Assembly (NCBI GenBank): GCA_963810195.1
Contig: CAWEMO010000003.1
Location: 186,001 to 250,000 of the forward strand
Length of the DNA stretch: 64,000 bases
Source of the DNA: Chersky-840 sp963810195
Lineage (GTDB): Bacteria; Actinomycetota; Acidimicrobiia; Acidimicrobiales; UBA8190
Reading direction: 5' to 3'
In this document: piece after piece, positions 44,639-53,704 of the stretch
How the letters are laid out: every line of letters begins with the position of its first letter
Position numbering within the stretch: the first letter of the stretch is position 1
The notes under the pieces: model-generated
What the model saw: only the letters and a program-made list of their open reading frames with translations
Database searches by the model: none
What the model was told of the DNA's origin: nothing
Position numbers and translations under genes: made by a program

Positions 44639-45334
44639 ATGAGCGTCGAGATATTGGGTCACTCCGTTCATCGGGACACTGGTTGGTGGACACCGGCAGT
44701 ACATGACCTTCTCCAATTCCTCCGCGAGCATCAGTTTCCCTATGCGCCAAGGGTCATCGGCAGCGATCACCAAGGCCGGGAGGTCTTGAGGTACATCCCA
44801 GGTGAGTCCGGGGAGAAGGCGTGGCACAAAGTGGTCAATGAGGCGGGGCTGGCAGCCTTCGCCCGCCTCCTTCGTTCCTATCACGACGCTGTAGCGAACT
44901 ACGAGCCTCCATCGGGCACTCGCTGGGCCTACGGAGAGTTCGATTGGCAACCAGGTCAAGTCATCTGCCATGGCGATTTTGGCCCGTGGAATGTGGTCTG
45001 GCAGGGATTGGAACCAGTTGGCCTTCTGGATTGGGACTTTGCGTATCTCGGACCCGCTCTCGATGATGTCGCCTATGCCCTGGAGTTCACCGCCCCATTT
45101 CGTGATGATGAGACCTGCCTGCAGTGGCTGGGATATGACGATGTTCCCGTCAGACCGCGCCGGATCGCTCTCTTCGCCTCTGCCTACGGTCTGGCATCGA
45201 CCGACGGTTTGGTGGATGCCGTCATTCGTCGTCAACAACTCACCATCGAACATGTGCGATCGCTCTCCAACCAGGGGTTACCGACCAGACCGGACTGGCC
45301 GGAGATCAGTGAGCGGGAGCGACGGGTGACTTAG
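44639..45334 (+). CDS. Phosphotransferase of the aminoglycoside/choline kinase family
   Basis: 231 residues. Kinase-like C-lobe motifs: VICHGDFGPWNVVW (Brenner motif, HGDxxxxN at 111-118) and GLLDWDFAYLGPALDDVAY (metal-binding DWD at 131-133). The N-lobe is short compared with full APH enzymes; only YAPRVIGSDHQGREVLRYIPG is seen. Substrate may be a small alcohol, sugar or drug. Resistance cannot be claimed from sequence. Confidence 0.85.
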   Translation: MSVEILGHSVHRDTGWWTPAVHDLLQFLREHQFPYAPRVIGSDHQGREVLRYIPGESGEKAWHKVVNEAGLAAFARLLRSYHDAVANYEPPSGTRWAYGEFDWQPGQVICHGDFGPWNVVWQGLEPVGLLDWDFAYLGPALDDVAYALEFTAPFRDDETCLQWLGYDDVPVRPRRIALFASAYGLASTDGLVDAVIRRQQLTIEHVRSLSNQGLPTRPDWPEISERERRVT

Positions 45335-45812
45335 AGCGAGCAGCATCGGGGTTTGCTCGATGAATCCCCGTTTCCTCGCCATCGGCTCAAACGAGGGCGC
45401 ACCGCGACCGGACGTAATGATGCAGGGTAGGGCTCTGGTGGATCCACGTTAGCGGGCTGGAACCGATCGAGATCATCCGTTCACGAGGCGCACGAAGGTA
45501 GACGCGGACTGGAAAGTCGTTCCGGTTACCGAGACGAGCTCGAGCCTCTCAGAGGCATGGGCGCTATCGGGTATTCGTGCCCATTTCCCATCTGCAGGCC
45601 GACTCACAGTCAATCAGCCTCTGACGGAATCGGGCTACAGACGGGCGTCCAGATGTCGGTGGCACGTCGGCCGATCGGACTCGGAAATCCTGTGGGGTGA
45701 CGCGTCCCGTCTGGTTCGGAACGCCTGTGTCATCGCCCCAAAAGAGCGCTACGGTGGCGGGATGGGCGTCGAGTCGTAAAGGCGGCACGTTACGCGTCCG
45801 GGGGGTGCGGTT
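45335..45812. other. Intergenic, nothing recognised
   Basis: No supported gene. The last 40 bases carry a GGGGGG ribosome site for the beta-propeller gene. Confidence 0.35.
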
Positions 45813-47444
45813 ATGAGGCGGGGACCCTTCTTTGCCGTGTTCTTGGCAGCTTCCATAGGTGTGGTGCTGACGCCGGCTGTACCGGCGTCGGCCAGGAGCG
45901 CCACGCTGCCCGGGTACGAAGGCCCTGCTCCTGGATCGGTGTCGTGCCAATTTGAGGTCAAGGTGTCGTTCTCGCGGGCATTGACGACTTCGGGTGGCGC
46001 CGCGAACCCGTCATCGGTCAAGGGGAGGCTCGGATCCTGCGTCTCCAGCGACTCGGTCGTGAGCATCAGGAGTGGCAGGATCACCGGTTCATTCGCCTCG
46101 GGATTCGGAACAGGGTGCGTCTGGAACGACGACGAGGCGTCCACCCTCACCATCTCATGGAGGGGAAGGGTGTATGGCGCCATCGGCGGCACCACCTACA
46201 GCGGTAGGGCGAGCTTGTCACCGACCGTCCTCAGCTATGGCGGGGAGCAGCTCGTGACCGACGGCAGCGGGGATCAGGGCTTCACCCTGCCCGGCAACAC
46301 TCACGGCTCGAGCTCCACCGGATCGTTCGCGGGTTCGAGTGCTGATGATCGGTCAGCTACCGGCTATAGCTCTCTCACACCTAGCGCCATTGCCAGTGCA
46401 TGCAGACAGAGGAAGGGGGTCAAGGCCCTCACGCTCGAAGGCGCAATCACAATCGGTGCCGGCATCGTGAGTCCCTCGTCCATCACCGCTGGGCCCGACG
46501 GCGCCCTGTGGGTCTCTGACATATTCGGCGACGATCGCGTCACCACCTCCGGCGCCATCAGTACCTATACAGACCCGAGCGATCTGTCCGCCTCCGACAT
46601 CACGACCGGGCCCGACGGCGCCCTGTGGTTCACCAATCTTCTCGGTGGCACGGGCGACGTAGAGAACACGGGCGGCTCTGGTGGCACGATCGGCCGTCTG
46701 TCGACGTCTGGGGTGCTGACCACCTTCAGCGATCCGAGCATTAACTTCCCCACAGGCATCACCACGGGCCCCGACGGAGCCCTGTGGTTCACCAACAGCG
46801 GCAGTAACTCGATCGGTCGGATCACCATCTCGGGGGTGGTGACCAACTACAGCGATCCGAGCGTCGATGCCGGCCCGACAGCCATCACCACGGGCCCCGA
46901 CGGTGCCCTGTGGTTCACCAACAGCGGCAGTAACTCGATCGGTCGCATCACCACGTCGGGAGCGGTGACCATCTACACCTCCCTGAGTATCAACGGCCCG
47001 AACGGGATCACGGCCGGTCCTGATGGTGCCTTGTGGTTCACCAACGATGGTGATGATTCCATAGGTCGGATCACGACCTCTGGTGTCGCCACCAGCTACA
47101 CGGACCCGAGCATCAACAGCCCAGGTGGCATCACCACCGGCCCCGACGGTGCTCTGTGGTTCACCAACGGCGCCAGCCCCCCGATCACTTTCAGCGGAGG
47201 TGGATTCTTCACCGGTGGAAGCAGCTCTATCGGCCGCATCACCACTTCGGGGGTGGTGACCAACTACAGCGCCCCGAGTATCAGCAGCCCGAGCGGCATC
47301 ACCGCCGGCCCCGACGGTGCCCTGTGGTTCACGAACGATGGAAGCAGTCCATTCTTCTTCGGTGGAGACGGTCTGTTCTCCACCAGTGGTACTGGCTCGA
47401 TCGGCCGCATCACCACTTCGGGGGTGGTCAGCAGCTACGGCTGA
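45813..47444 (+). CDS. Secreted streptogramin-lyase-like (Vgb/NHL) beta-propeller
   Basis: 543 residues. Signal peptide FFAVFLAASIGVVLTPAVPASA, then a unique approximately 170-residue N-terminal domain with few cysteines, and a C-terminal array of about seven units of roughly 40 residues each. The unit consensus is GITxGPDGALWFTN followed by SIGRITTSGVVTxYxxPSI, the propeller repeat of virginiamycin B lyase. Two units carry Gly/Phe/Ser-rich insertions (GGGFFTGGSSS, PFFFGGDGLFST). Nucleotide units are very similar, suggesting recent duplication. Lyase activity is unproven, and many such proteins are extracellular binding proteins. Confidence 0.85.
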   Translation: MRRGPFFAVFLAASIGVVLTPAVPASARSATLPGYEGPAPGSVSCQFEVKVSFSRALTTSGGAANPSSVKGRLGSCVSSDSVVSIRSGRITGSFASGFGTGCVWNDDEASTLTISWRGRVYGAIGGTTYSGRASLSPTVLSYGGEQLVTDGSGDQGFTLPGNTHGSSSTGSFAGSSADDRSATGYSSLTPSAIASACRQRKGVKALTLEGAITIGAGIVSPSSITAGPDGALWVSDIFGDDRVTTSGAISTYTDPSDLSASDITTGPDGALWFTNLLGGTGDVENTGGSGGTIGRLSTSGVLTTFSDPSINFPTGITTGPDGALWFTNSGSNSIGRITISGVVTNYSDPSVDAGPTAITTGPDGALWFTNSGSNSIGRITTSGAVTIYTSLSINGPNGITAGPDGALWFTNDGDDSIGRITTSGVATSYTDPSINSPGGITTGPDGALWFTNGASPPITFSGGGFFTGGSSSIGRITTSGVVTNYSAPSISSPSGITAGPDGALWFTNDGSSPFFFGGDGLFSTSGTGSIGRITTSGVVSSYG

Positions 47445-47503
47445 GCAACACCTTCGCCGCTCCACCCAGATCCGGTGGGTCCGGCAACCGGCCTGCGCGG
47501 GTC

Positions 47504-47950
47504 CTAGGTTGACCCCGCTGACGCTCGCCTACCGAGTCTGACGGAAGCCCACCCACCGCTTCGACCAGCGAGTCTGCCGACGAAGGCGATCAGGACCATG
47601 GGCGATGTCAACAATGCAGGTCCGAACCACACGATGGCCGGGCGACCACAGGCCGAGGCGGACGAGCATCCCCAGCTTTCGGTGGGCCAGATCGTGGCGA
47701 TGACCATTCCCCACTCGACCAGGACGAAGATCAAGGTGACCCACCAGACGGACCGACGGGTGATCACGCCTCCCCCAAGAGCGAATATGGCGGCAGCGCA
47801 CAAGAGCCACGTGATCAACGGTCCCGGAGCAATGTCGGACTTGATCCAAGCCAGCAACCAACCACCCAGGTCGAGCGCCAGGACGATCGTCCACAGCACC
47901 ATCGTTCGATTGGGCGCTCGTCGACGCACAGGATGATTCTCCCACGTCAT
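47504..47950 (-). CDS. Four-helix membrane protein of unknown function
   Basis: 148 residues from the ATG at 47950 (MTWENHPVRRR). Four hydrophobic segments: MVLWTIVLALDLGGWLLAWI, LITWLLCAAAIFALGGGVI, VWWVTLIFVLVEWGMVIATI and ALLTSPMVLIAFVGRLAG. No family recognised. Convergent with the beta-propeller gene, 60 bases apart. Confidence 0.55.
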   Translation of the reverse strand: MTWENHPVRRRAPNRTMVLWTIVLALDLGGWLLAWIKSDIAPGPLITWLLCAAAIFALGGGVITRRSVWWVTLIFVLVEWGMVIATIWPTESWGCSSASACGRPAIVWFGPALLTSPMVLIAFVGRLAGRSGGWASVRLGRRASAGST

Positions 47951-48032
47951 CTTGCCGTCCGGAACTGCGCAGGGACGAGGGTGCCCTGGCAGGTCCGCAC
48001 ACTGAGCCCTGAGGGACGGCAAACACTTGCAG

Positions 48033-48284
48033 ATGACCGAATTCGATCAGGTCGCTCAGCACTACGACGAGACCAGAGGCGGCGAGGAGCGGGGGGAAGA
48101 GTACGCCGTAGACTTCGACGCGTAGCTCCCGCCGGGAGACGACCCGATCCTCGAGATCGGAGTGGGTACGGGCGTCGTCGCCGTGGGCCTGCTCCGTCGC
48201 GGGCGGGCAGTCCTCGGCCTGGATCTCTCGACGCCGATGCCCACCCGTGCCCGATCGAGACTCGGGTCCCACCCGGGAACGGTC
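48033..48284 (+). pseudogene. SAM-dependent methyltransferase remnant
   Basis: Starts MTEFDQVAQHYDETRGGEERG, hits an in-frame TAG at 48123-48125, then continues LPPGDDPILEIGVGTGVVAV (the class I motif I) and LGLDLSTPM. It stops matching where the convergent LigD polymerase gene ends. A truncated N-terminal third of a Methyltransf_11-type gene. Confidence 0.7.
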
Positions 48285-48286
48285 CC

Positions 48287-49219
48287 TCAGGAACCGAGCA
48301 GGCCGAAGAGATCTCCTTGCGTCTCGACGCGTGCCAACACGTCTCGGGGGCTGAACGCGAGCAGCCACGCGCCACCGTCCACGCCGGATTCGACCTCCTC
48401 CCATGAAAGGGGGGTCGAGACCGTCGGACGCTCGAGGGCCCGTAGGGAATACGGAGATACCGTGGTCTTCGCCGGGTTGTTCTGACTCCAGTCGATGAGC
48501 ACCTTGCCGGGCCTCAAGGCCTTCGCCATCCGTGACACGGCCAGATCCGGGTGCGACTGCTCGAGTTCCTCCGCCAGTGCATGGGCATACCTGTTCGTGC
48601 GATCGGCGGACCACCGCTTCGAGGCCACCCCGGCATAGAGCTGCATTCCTTTGGAGCCGCTCGTTTTCGGAATGAGCTCGAGCCCATCTCTGCTCACCCG
48701 GTCCCGAAGCCGAAGAGCGATCTGGCAGCACTCCGTGATGGTCGCCGGAGGACCGGGATCGAGGTCGAGGACGAGAAGGTCAGGTGGGCGAAGCTGATTC
48801 TTGGCGTCTATCCGCCACATCGGTGTATGAAATTCGACGGACGCGAGGTTCACCAACCACATCAAGGTGGCCAGTTCGTCCACGACGACGAACTGCGTTG
48901 TCTCGCGGTCGTTGGCCTTTGCCGGTTTCCCCCACCGATCGGTGCCTTTTCGAGGGAGCGTGATCGTCCGTATCCACTCAGGGGCATGCACGGGGACGTT
49001 CTTCCCAATGAACCCTTGGTGCCCGACTCCCTCGGGGAACCGCTTGACCGTCACAGGCCGGTGCCTCAGATGCGGGATCATGACCGGCGCGATCCGGGCG
49101 TAGTAGTCGAGCATGTCTCCCTTGGTGAAGCCCGTCGGGTAGAGCGGTTTGTCCAGATTGGAGAGCTGGACCTCCCGGTCTCCGACGCTGACCGTCACGC
49201 GTTGGCCCTCAGGGCTCAC
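48287..49219 (-). CDS. ligD: LigD polymerase domain (archaeo-eukaryotic primase type)
   Basis: 310 residues from the GTG at 49219, which slightly overlaps the preceding ligase gene. Stand-alone POL domain of NHEJ protein LigD: VQLSNLDKPLYPTGFTKGDM, HLRHRPVTVKRFPEGVG, FVVVDELATLMWLVNLASVE, LLVLDLDPGPP (catalytic DLD), PKTSGSKGMQLY (nucleotide-binding SGSKG/H) and DWSQNNPAKTTVSPYSLR. It fills gaps with NTP/dNTPs at break ends. It is expressed as a separate polypeptide from the ligase. Confidence 0.93.
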   Translation of the reverse strand: MSPEGQRVTVSVGDREVQLSNLDKPLYPTGFTKGDMLDYYARIAPVMIPHLRHRPVTVKRFPEGVGHQGFIGKNVPVHAPEWIRTITLPRKGTDRWGKPAKANDRETTQFVVVDELATLMWLVNLASVEFHTPMWRIDAKNQLRPPDLLVLDLDPGPPATITECCQIALRLRDRVSRDGLELIPKTSGSKGMQLYAGVASKRWSADRTNRYAHALAEELEQSHPDLAVSRMAKALRPGKVLIDWSQNNPAKTTVSPYSLRALERPTVSTPLSWEEVESGVDGGAWLLAFSPRDVLARVETQGDLFGLLGS

Positions 49220-50729
49220 GGTGCACCTCGTCGGGAGCCTTGTCCACACGGAGGCCCCGCCAAGAGGGCTGACGTAATCGACCCTCTTTCGTCCACTCGC
49301 TGAAATTCACTTCTCCCACCAAGGCCGGCTCCACCCACGTCGCCGTGTTCTTGTAGCGAGGAGGAACCTCGGTCACAAAGGGGCTGTAGTCGGCTCGCAG
49401 CGGAGCGAGCCGGCCCATCAGGTCGTTGAGTGTGTCCTCGGAGAAGCCGGTGCCCACTTGGCCGACATACCGAAGGCCGTCCCCAGAGGGGACGCCGAGC
49501 AGAAGTGAGCCCAGTGTGCCCTGCCGATTCCCCTGGCCAGGGGTCCAGCCACCCACCACCACTTCCTGGGTGAGGATGTTCTTGATCTTTCTCCAGCTGG
49601 GGGACCTCCTGCCCGGCAGGTAGGGCGAATCAAGCCGCTTGGCGACGACCCCTTCGAGACCCTGCGCCCTGCTCGCCTGCAGCACGTCGGAGCCGGGACC
49701 CGTGAATCGCGGGCTGAGCACGCAGTTCTGGGTCTCCCGCGTGACGAGTCCCAGGCCTTCGAGGCGGTGGCGCCGCTCGACGTAGGGGAGATCGAGCAGT
49801 AGGGCACCATCGATGTAGAGGACATCGAAGACCATGTAGACGATCGGCTGCTCAGCCGAAAGCCGCTTCACCTTGTCGGAGCCCGAGGCGTGGATCCGCG
49901 GCTGCAACAGTTGGAAGCTGGGACGGCCGGCGTGATCGAGCGCCACGATCTCCCCGTCGAGGACCACCTGGTGAGAGCCCAGCTGTTCGCCGACCGCCCG
50001 GAGCTCGGGAAACGACGCGGTCAGATCGTTCCCATTACGCGAGGCGACGTGAATGCGGCCACCGTCGACATACGAAATTGCGCGGATGCCGTCCCATTTG
50101 AACTCATAGGCCCAGGACTCATCGTCCTCGGGCAGCGTGCCGAGAGTGGCGAGCATCGGCCTCAGGTCTCGCGGAAGCACCGCGTATCCGGCCGGGGCAT
50201 CGTCCATGCGGTGGACCATCCAAGCACGATTCCCCGTCGAATCACCTCGCGCGCCGGGGTCCTTTGTGGCGAACAGGACGTACGTGCCCTCGACGCGTCG
50301 GCCGTGGAGAACGACCATCACTTCACGATCCGACCATTTCAATTCGTCGTAAGTGCCTCTGTCCCAGATGGACACCGTTCCACCCCCGTACTCACCCGCA
50401 GGAATGGTTCCTGCGAACGAGGCGTATTCGAGAGGGTGGTCTTCGGTGTGGACGGCGAGGTGGTTGGTCTTCTTGTCGAGAGGGAGACCCTTCGGGATCG
50501 CCCAGCTCACGAGTACACCGTCACGTTCCAGCCTGAAGTCCCAATGGAGCGCCCGGGCGTGGTGCTCCTGGATGACGAAGGTCTTGGGCCGGACGGTTCG
50601 ACCACGGCTGCGTCGGCCGCTTTTCTGCGGAACGGGCTCGGGCGTGACCGACGGGTCCCGTCGCTGACGGTACTCGTCGAGCTTGTCGCCCGGCTTCGGT
50701 CGGGTTCCGCCCGGTCGCACCGGCGTCAC
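49209..50729 (-). CDS. ligD: LigD phosphoesterase-ligase (ATP-dependent DNA ligase)
   Basis: 506 residues from a GTG at 50729. N-terminal 3'-phosphoesterase domain (about 50-170): FVIQEHHARALHWDFRLE with His56, His62 and Asp64, and TEDHPLEYASFAGTIPAGEY with His98. Ligase domain: adenylation motif YEFKWDGIRA with Lys211, VLDGEIVAL, EGVVAKRLDSPY and SWRKIKN; C-terminal OB part GGWTPGQGNRQGTLGSLLLG. It seals double-strand breaks in NHEJ. The three LigD activities are divided between two adjacent genes in the order PE-LIG then POL. No ku gene is in the window. Confidence 0.95.
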   Translation of the reverse strand: MTPVRPGGTRPKPGDKLDEYRQRRDPSVTPEPVPQKSGRRSRGRTVRPKTFVIQEHHARALHWDFRLERDGVLVSWAIPKGLPLDKKTNHLAVHTEDHPLEYASFAGTIPAGEYGGGTVSIWDRGTYDELKWSDREVMVVLHGRRVEGTYVLFATKDPGARGDSTGNRAWMVHRMDDAPAGYAVLPRDLRPMLATLGTLPEDDESWAYEFKWDGIRAISYVDGGRIHVASRNGNDLTASFPELRAVGEQLGSHQVVLDGEIVALDHAGRPSFQLLQPRIHASGSDKVKRLSAEQPIVYMVFDVLYIDGALLLDLPYVERRHRLEGLGLVTRETQNCVLSPRFTGPGSDVLQASRAQGLEGVVAKRLDSPYLPGRRSPSWRKIKNILTQEVVVGGWTPGQGNRQGTLGSLLLGVPSGDGLRYVGQVGTGFSEDTLNDLMGRLAPLRADYSPFVTEVPPRYKNTATWVEPALVGEVNFSEWTKEGRLRQPSWRGLRVDKAPDEVHREP

Positions 50730-50733
50730 GACG

Positions 50734-51069
50734 TCACTCCGGCTCGGCGCGTTCCACCAATTGCTGGCAATGGGGGCAGCGGGACGGAAGCGGCGTCTTG
50801 TCCCAGGTCCGATGTGCCTCGGACGTGCACCACAAACCGCACAGCGTTCTGATCGGCGTGAGGTTCGGGGCGGCCACGGCGTGCCACTCTGGGTGGCCGA
50901 AGCCCCTGGGACGCAGCATCACCCGATGGCTGCACGGTGGCGGATTCGAGACGGCCAGGAACCTCACGCCAACGCTGTACCCACTCACCGCGCCGCGCAA
51001 AGCCGCCCCGGGAAGGCCGGGGCCGCCCGGCCTGCCGCCCCGATCGAGGTCCCGCGTCTCCCCGAGCAC
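50734..51069 (-). CDS. Small putative zinc-ribbon protein
   Basis: Up to 111 residues; the real start may be an internal GTG near 50988 or 50967. C-terminal half contains WHAVAAPNLTPIRTLCGLWC and PLPSRCPHCQQLVERA, with a C-x4-C pair and CPHC, the pattern of short actinobacterial zinc-ribbon proteins. Its stop lies four bases before the ligase start on the same strand, suggesting co-transcription with ligD. Function unknown. Confidence 0.4.
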   Translation of the reverse strand: MLGETRDLDRGGRPGGPGLPGAALRGAVSGYSVGVRFLAVSNPPPCSHRVMLRPRGFGHPEWHAVAAPNLTPIRTLCGLWCTSEAHRTWDKTPLPSRCPHCQQLVERAEPE

Positions 51070-51091
51070 CCTGAGAGCGACTCGTCACCGG

Positions 51092-51961
51092 CTACGCCTC
51101 CACGGTCCGGGGGGTTTCGGACCGGACCGCACGGGTACGCCGCCACGTGGCCCAGACCCGCCCGGCGCCGTAGGAGAGTGCCCCGAATACGCCGACGAAG
51201 AAGCCGATGGGCCAACTGGTCACGAAGGAGATGGCGATGGCCGCCCACACGGTGGCCAGCGCGATCGCGACCGAGAGGACGATGGCCACGGGCGGCCTGT
51301 CCGTGAAGGAGCGGGCCGCGGCAGGGGGCCCGATCATCAGGCTGAAGATGAGCAGGGCCCCGACGACGGGCACCGTCATGGCGGTGGCCAGGGCGACGAC
51401 GACCAGGAACGCCATCTCCATCCGCTGTGTGCTCACACCCCTGGCCTCTCCGATGTCGGGAACGACAGAGGAGAGGATGAGAGGACGGTAGAGCACCAGG
51501 ACCGCCCCGATGCACACGACCCCGAGAGCGGCCACCGGAAGGATCTCGTTCGCGGCGACGCCGAGGACCTCGCCGAAGAGGAGCGAGAAGATCTCCGGCT
51601 CGTACTCGGTGGTCTGGCTCAGGAATACGGCGCCAAGAGCGAGCATCACCACGAGGGCGAGTGCGGTCACCACGTCATGGCGGCCCCGCCGGCCGAGGGC
51701 GCCGATCCCGAGCGCGGCCAGAACGGCGAACACCCCCAAGCCGGCCAGCGTGTTGACCCCGATCAGGCTGGCGCCGGCGGCGCCCGCGAACGCGCCGTTG
51801 GGAATGGCGTGGGCAGGAAAGGCCGAACCGCGCAGGACCACGAAGAAGCCGACCACGCCGGCGATGACGGCGACGATTGTGGCCACCGCCCACGCGTTGA
51901 TCATGAAGCCGGCGAACATGGCCTCACCCCGCCGCCGCTGCGCTCTGCGCTGATCGAGCAT
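51092..51961 (-). CDS. Metal ABC transporter permease 2 (ABC-3 family)
   Basis: 289 residues (an ATG at 51919, MFAGFM, is the alternative start). Hydrophobic ABC-3 permease with about eight helices. Family landmarks: VLRGSAFPAHAIPNGAFAGAAGA, LFGEVLGVAANEILPVAAL and VVGALLIFSLMIGPPAAARS. Second of two tandem permeases of the zinc/manganese importer, starting three bases after the first permease stop. Confidence 0.88.
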   Translation of the reverse strand: MLDQRRAQRRRGEAMFAGFMINAWAVATIVAVIAGVVGFFVVLRGSAFPAHAIPNGAFAGAAGASLIGVNTLAGLGVFAVLAALGIGALGRRGRHDVVTALALVVMLALGAVFLSQTTEYEPEIFSLLFGEVLGVAANEILPVAALGVVCIGAVLVLYRPLILSSVVPDIGEARGVSTQRMEMAFLVVVALATAMTVPVVGALLIFSLMIGPPAAARSFTDRPPVAIVLSVAIALATVWAAIAISFVTSWPIGFFVGVFGALSYGAGRVWATWRRTRAVRSETPRTVEA

Positions 51962-51964
51962 CGC

Positions 51965-52867
51965 TCATTGATCGATCTCGGAGGTGCGAAGCACCCGAGC
52001 CCCGCCCCGTCTTGTGGGCGCCGTCCGTATGAACGGCAACTCCGTAACGAGATAGCCGAGGAAGATGACGGCCACGATGAAGAAGCTGACAGGCCAATAG
52101 GCGTGAGAGGGGCTCCAGTAGTAGCTGTCGTAGGCAAGGAGCACGCCGAGCAAGACGGAACCGACACCGGTCAGACATGCCGTTGCCATCGCCCAACCGA
52201 TCCGCTTTGTGAGGCGCAAGGCTATGGCAGCTGGGCCGATGAGCAACGCGGTGGAGAGAATTGCGCCGATGGCCAGGGACGAAAGACCCACGGCGAGGGC
52301 CAGGGCGAGCATGTAGAGCATTCCGACCACGCGGACGGGCACGCCTCGAGCGGCCGCTATGTCGGTGCTGACGGAGCTCAACAGCAGGGGCCTGTGGACA
52401 AGGGCCATGATCCCGAGGCACAACGCGCTCAAGACTGCAACGACCGGCAACGTCGAGCTCAGGATGCTGAAGATCGAACCGAACAGGATCTGCTGGCTGG
52501 CGCCGGTCGTCGAGGACCGCGTGGTGCCGAGGTACAGGAACAGGGCGGCCAGGCCGATCGATGCACCCAGCACGATGCCCGTCGCCAAGTCTCTCCCCCG
52601 GGCGCGGCGCACGCCGATCATCTCCATCGCTCCCGCCCCGGCCACTCCACCTACCACGAACCCGAACAGCGGGCTGATACCTGCCAGGAACGCGCCTGAG
52701 CCACCCGCCGTCGCCACGTCCGCGAGCGAGTGGCCCGCGAAGGATTGGCCTCGCATCACGGTGAACACCCCGACGACACCCGAGACCACCGCCACGATGC
52801 TCCCCACGCTGCATGCGACATGCACGGGGCCGCTCGAGAAGAAGCCGGGCTCGAACACCCAGTGCAC
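51965..52867 (-). CDS. Metal ABC transporter permease 1 (ABC-3 family)
   Basis: 300 residues. TM-rich with VMRGQSFAGHSLADVATAGG, SQQILFGSIFSILSST and LAIGAILSTALLIGPAAIAL, all ABC-3 permease landmarks. With its tandem partner it would form a heterodimeric channel. Three bases separate it from the ATPase stop. Confidence 0.9.
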   Translation of the reverse strand: MHWVFEPGFFSSGPVHVACSVGSIVAVVSGVVGVFTVMRGQSFAGHSLADVATAGGSGAFLAGISPLFGFVVGGVAGAGAMEMIGVRRARGRDLATGIVLGASIGLAALFLYLGTTRSSTTGASQQILFGSIFSILSSTLPVVAVLSALCLGIMALVHRPLLLSSVSTDIAAARGVPVRVVGMLYMLALALAVGLSSLAIGAILSTALLIGPAAIALRLTKRIGWAMATACLTGVGSVLLGVLLAYDSYYWSPSHAYWPVSFFIVAVIFLGYLVTELPFIRTAPTRRGGARVLRTSEIDQ

Positions 52868-52870
52868 GAG

Positions 52871-53704
52871 TCAGACCGCCTTGACGCTCGGGTCCGGGGG
52901 GAGTCCCGGCTCCTCCATCGGCCCCGCCACCACCAGGATGCGGCCGTGGAGGGTGTGGACGTGGACCTCATACCCGTAGAGCGCGCTCAGGACCTCGTCG
53001 CGCACCACCTCGTCGGTGGGCCCGCTGGCCGCACGACCTCCCGCCAGGTAGACGATGCGGTCCATGACGGGCAGGAGCGGGTTCATCTCGTGGGCGGAGA
53101 GGAGTACGCCGATGTGCTGCTCCTCGGCGATCCGGTCGAGCAAGCCCACCACCTCTTGGCCGCTCTTGAGGTCGAGGTTGGCGAGGGGCTCGTCCAGCAG
53201 GAGCAATTGCGGACGGCCGACGAGGGCGTGGGCGATCAGCACCCGTTGCTGCTCGCCTCCGGAGAGGGTCCCCACGCGGGCGTCGCCGAGATCCTCGGCG
53301 TCGACGGCGTGGAGCATCTCGTCGACCGCGTCTCGGCGCTGCCTCGAGGGCGTGGGGATGCCGAAGCGGTTCCCGTCGATCCCCAGAGCCACCAGGTCCC
53401 GGGCCCGCAGCGGCATGTCCGGGTCGAGCACGATCTTCTGGGGGACATACCCCATGGGCCTGTTCCGGTTGCTGCGAGGCTCACCGAGGACGAGCACCCT
53501 CCCCGCCGTCGGGCGCTGAAGGCCCAGGATCACGCGCAACAGGGTGGTCTTGCCGGCTCCGTTGGAGCCGATCAGGCCGGTGAACTCACCCCCGCGCACG
53601 GCGAAGCTGACGTTGTCGAGGATCTGTCGCCCCGACAGGGACACGCTGACGCCCTCCACCCCCAGGACCTCGCGTGCCCTCACGTCGCGTTGGGTGGTGT
53701 CCAT
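52871..53704 (-). CDS. Metal ABC transporter ATPase (ZnuC/MntB-like)
   Basis: 277 residues from the ATG at 53704, overlapping the binding-protein stop (ATGA). Walker A LIGSNGAGKTTLLRV, Q-loop YVPQKIVLDP, signature LSGGEQQRVLIAHAL, Walker B LLLLDEPLANLD and H-loop LLSAHEMNPL. C-terminal tail EVHVHTLHGRILVVAGPM may contact metal or regulator. Energises the two permeases below it. Confidence 0.93.
   Translation of the reverse strand: MDTTQRDVRAREVLGVEGVSVSLSGRQILDNVSFAVRGGEFTGLIGSNGAGKTTLLRVILGLQRPTAGRVLVLGEPRSNRNRPMGYVPQKIVLDPDMPLRARDLVALGIDGNRFGIPTPSRQRRDAVDEMLHAVDAEDLGDARVGTLSGGEQQRVLIAHALVGRPQLLLLDEPLANLDLKSGQEVVGLLDRIAEEQHIGVLLSAHEMNPLLPVMDRIVYLAGGRAASGPTDEVVRDEVLSALYGYEVHVHTLHGRILVVAGPMEEPGLPPDPSVKAV

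Noticed and set aside
44639..45334. Aminoglycoside-resistance gene
   Set aside because: Only the general phosphotransferase motifs are present. Nothing points to antibiotic substrates.
50798..52699. 633-residue plus-strand open frame
   Set aside because: Antisense to two metal-transporter permeases; His/Asp/Gly-rich nonsense composition.
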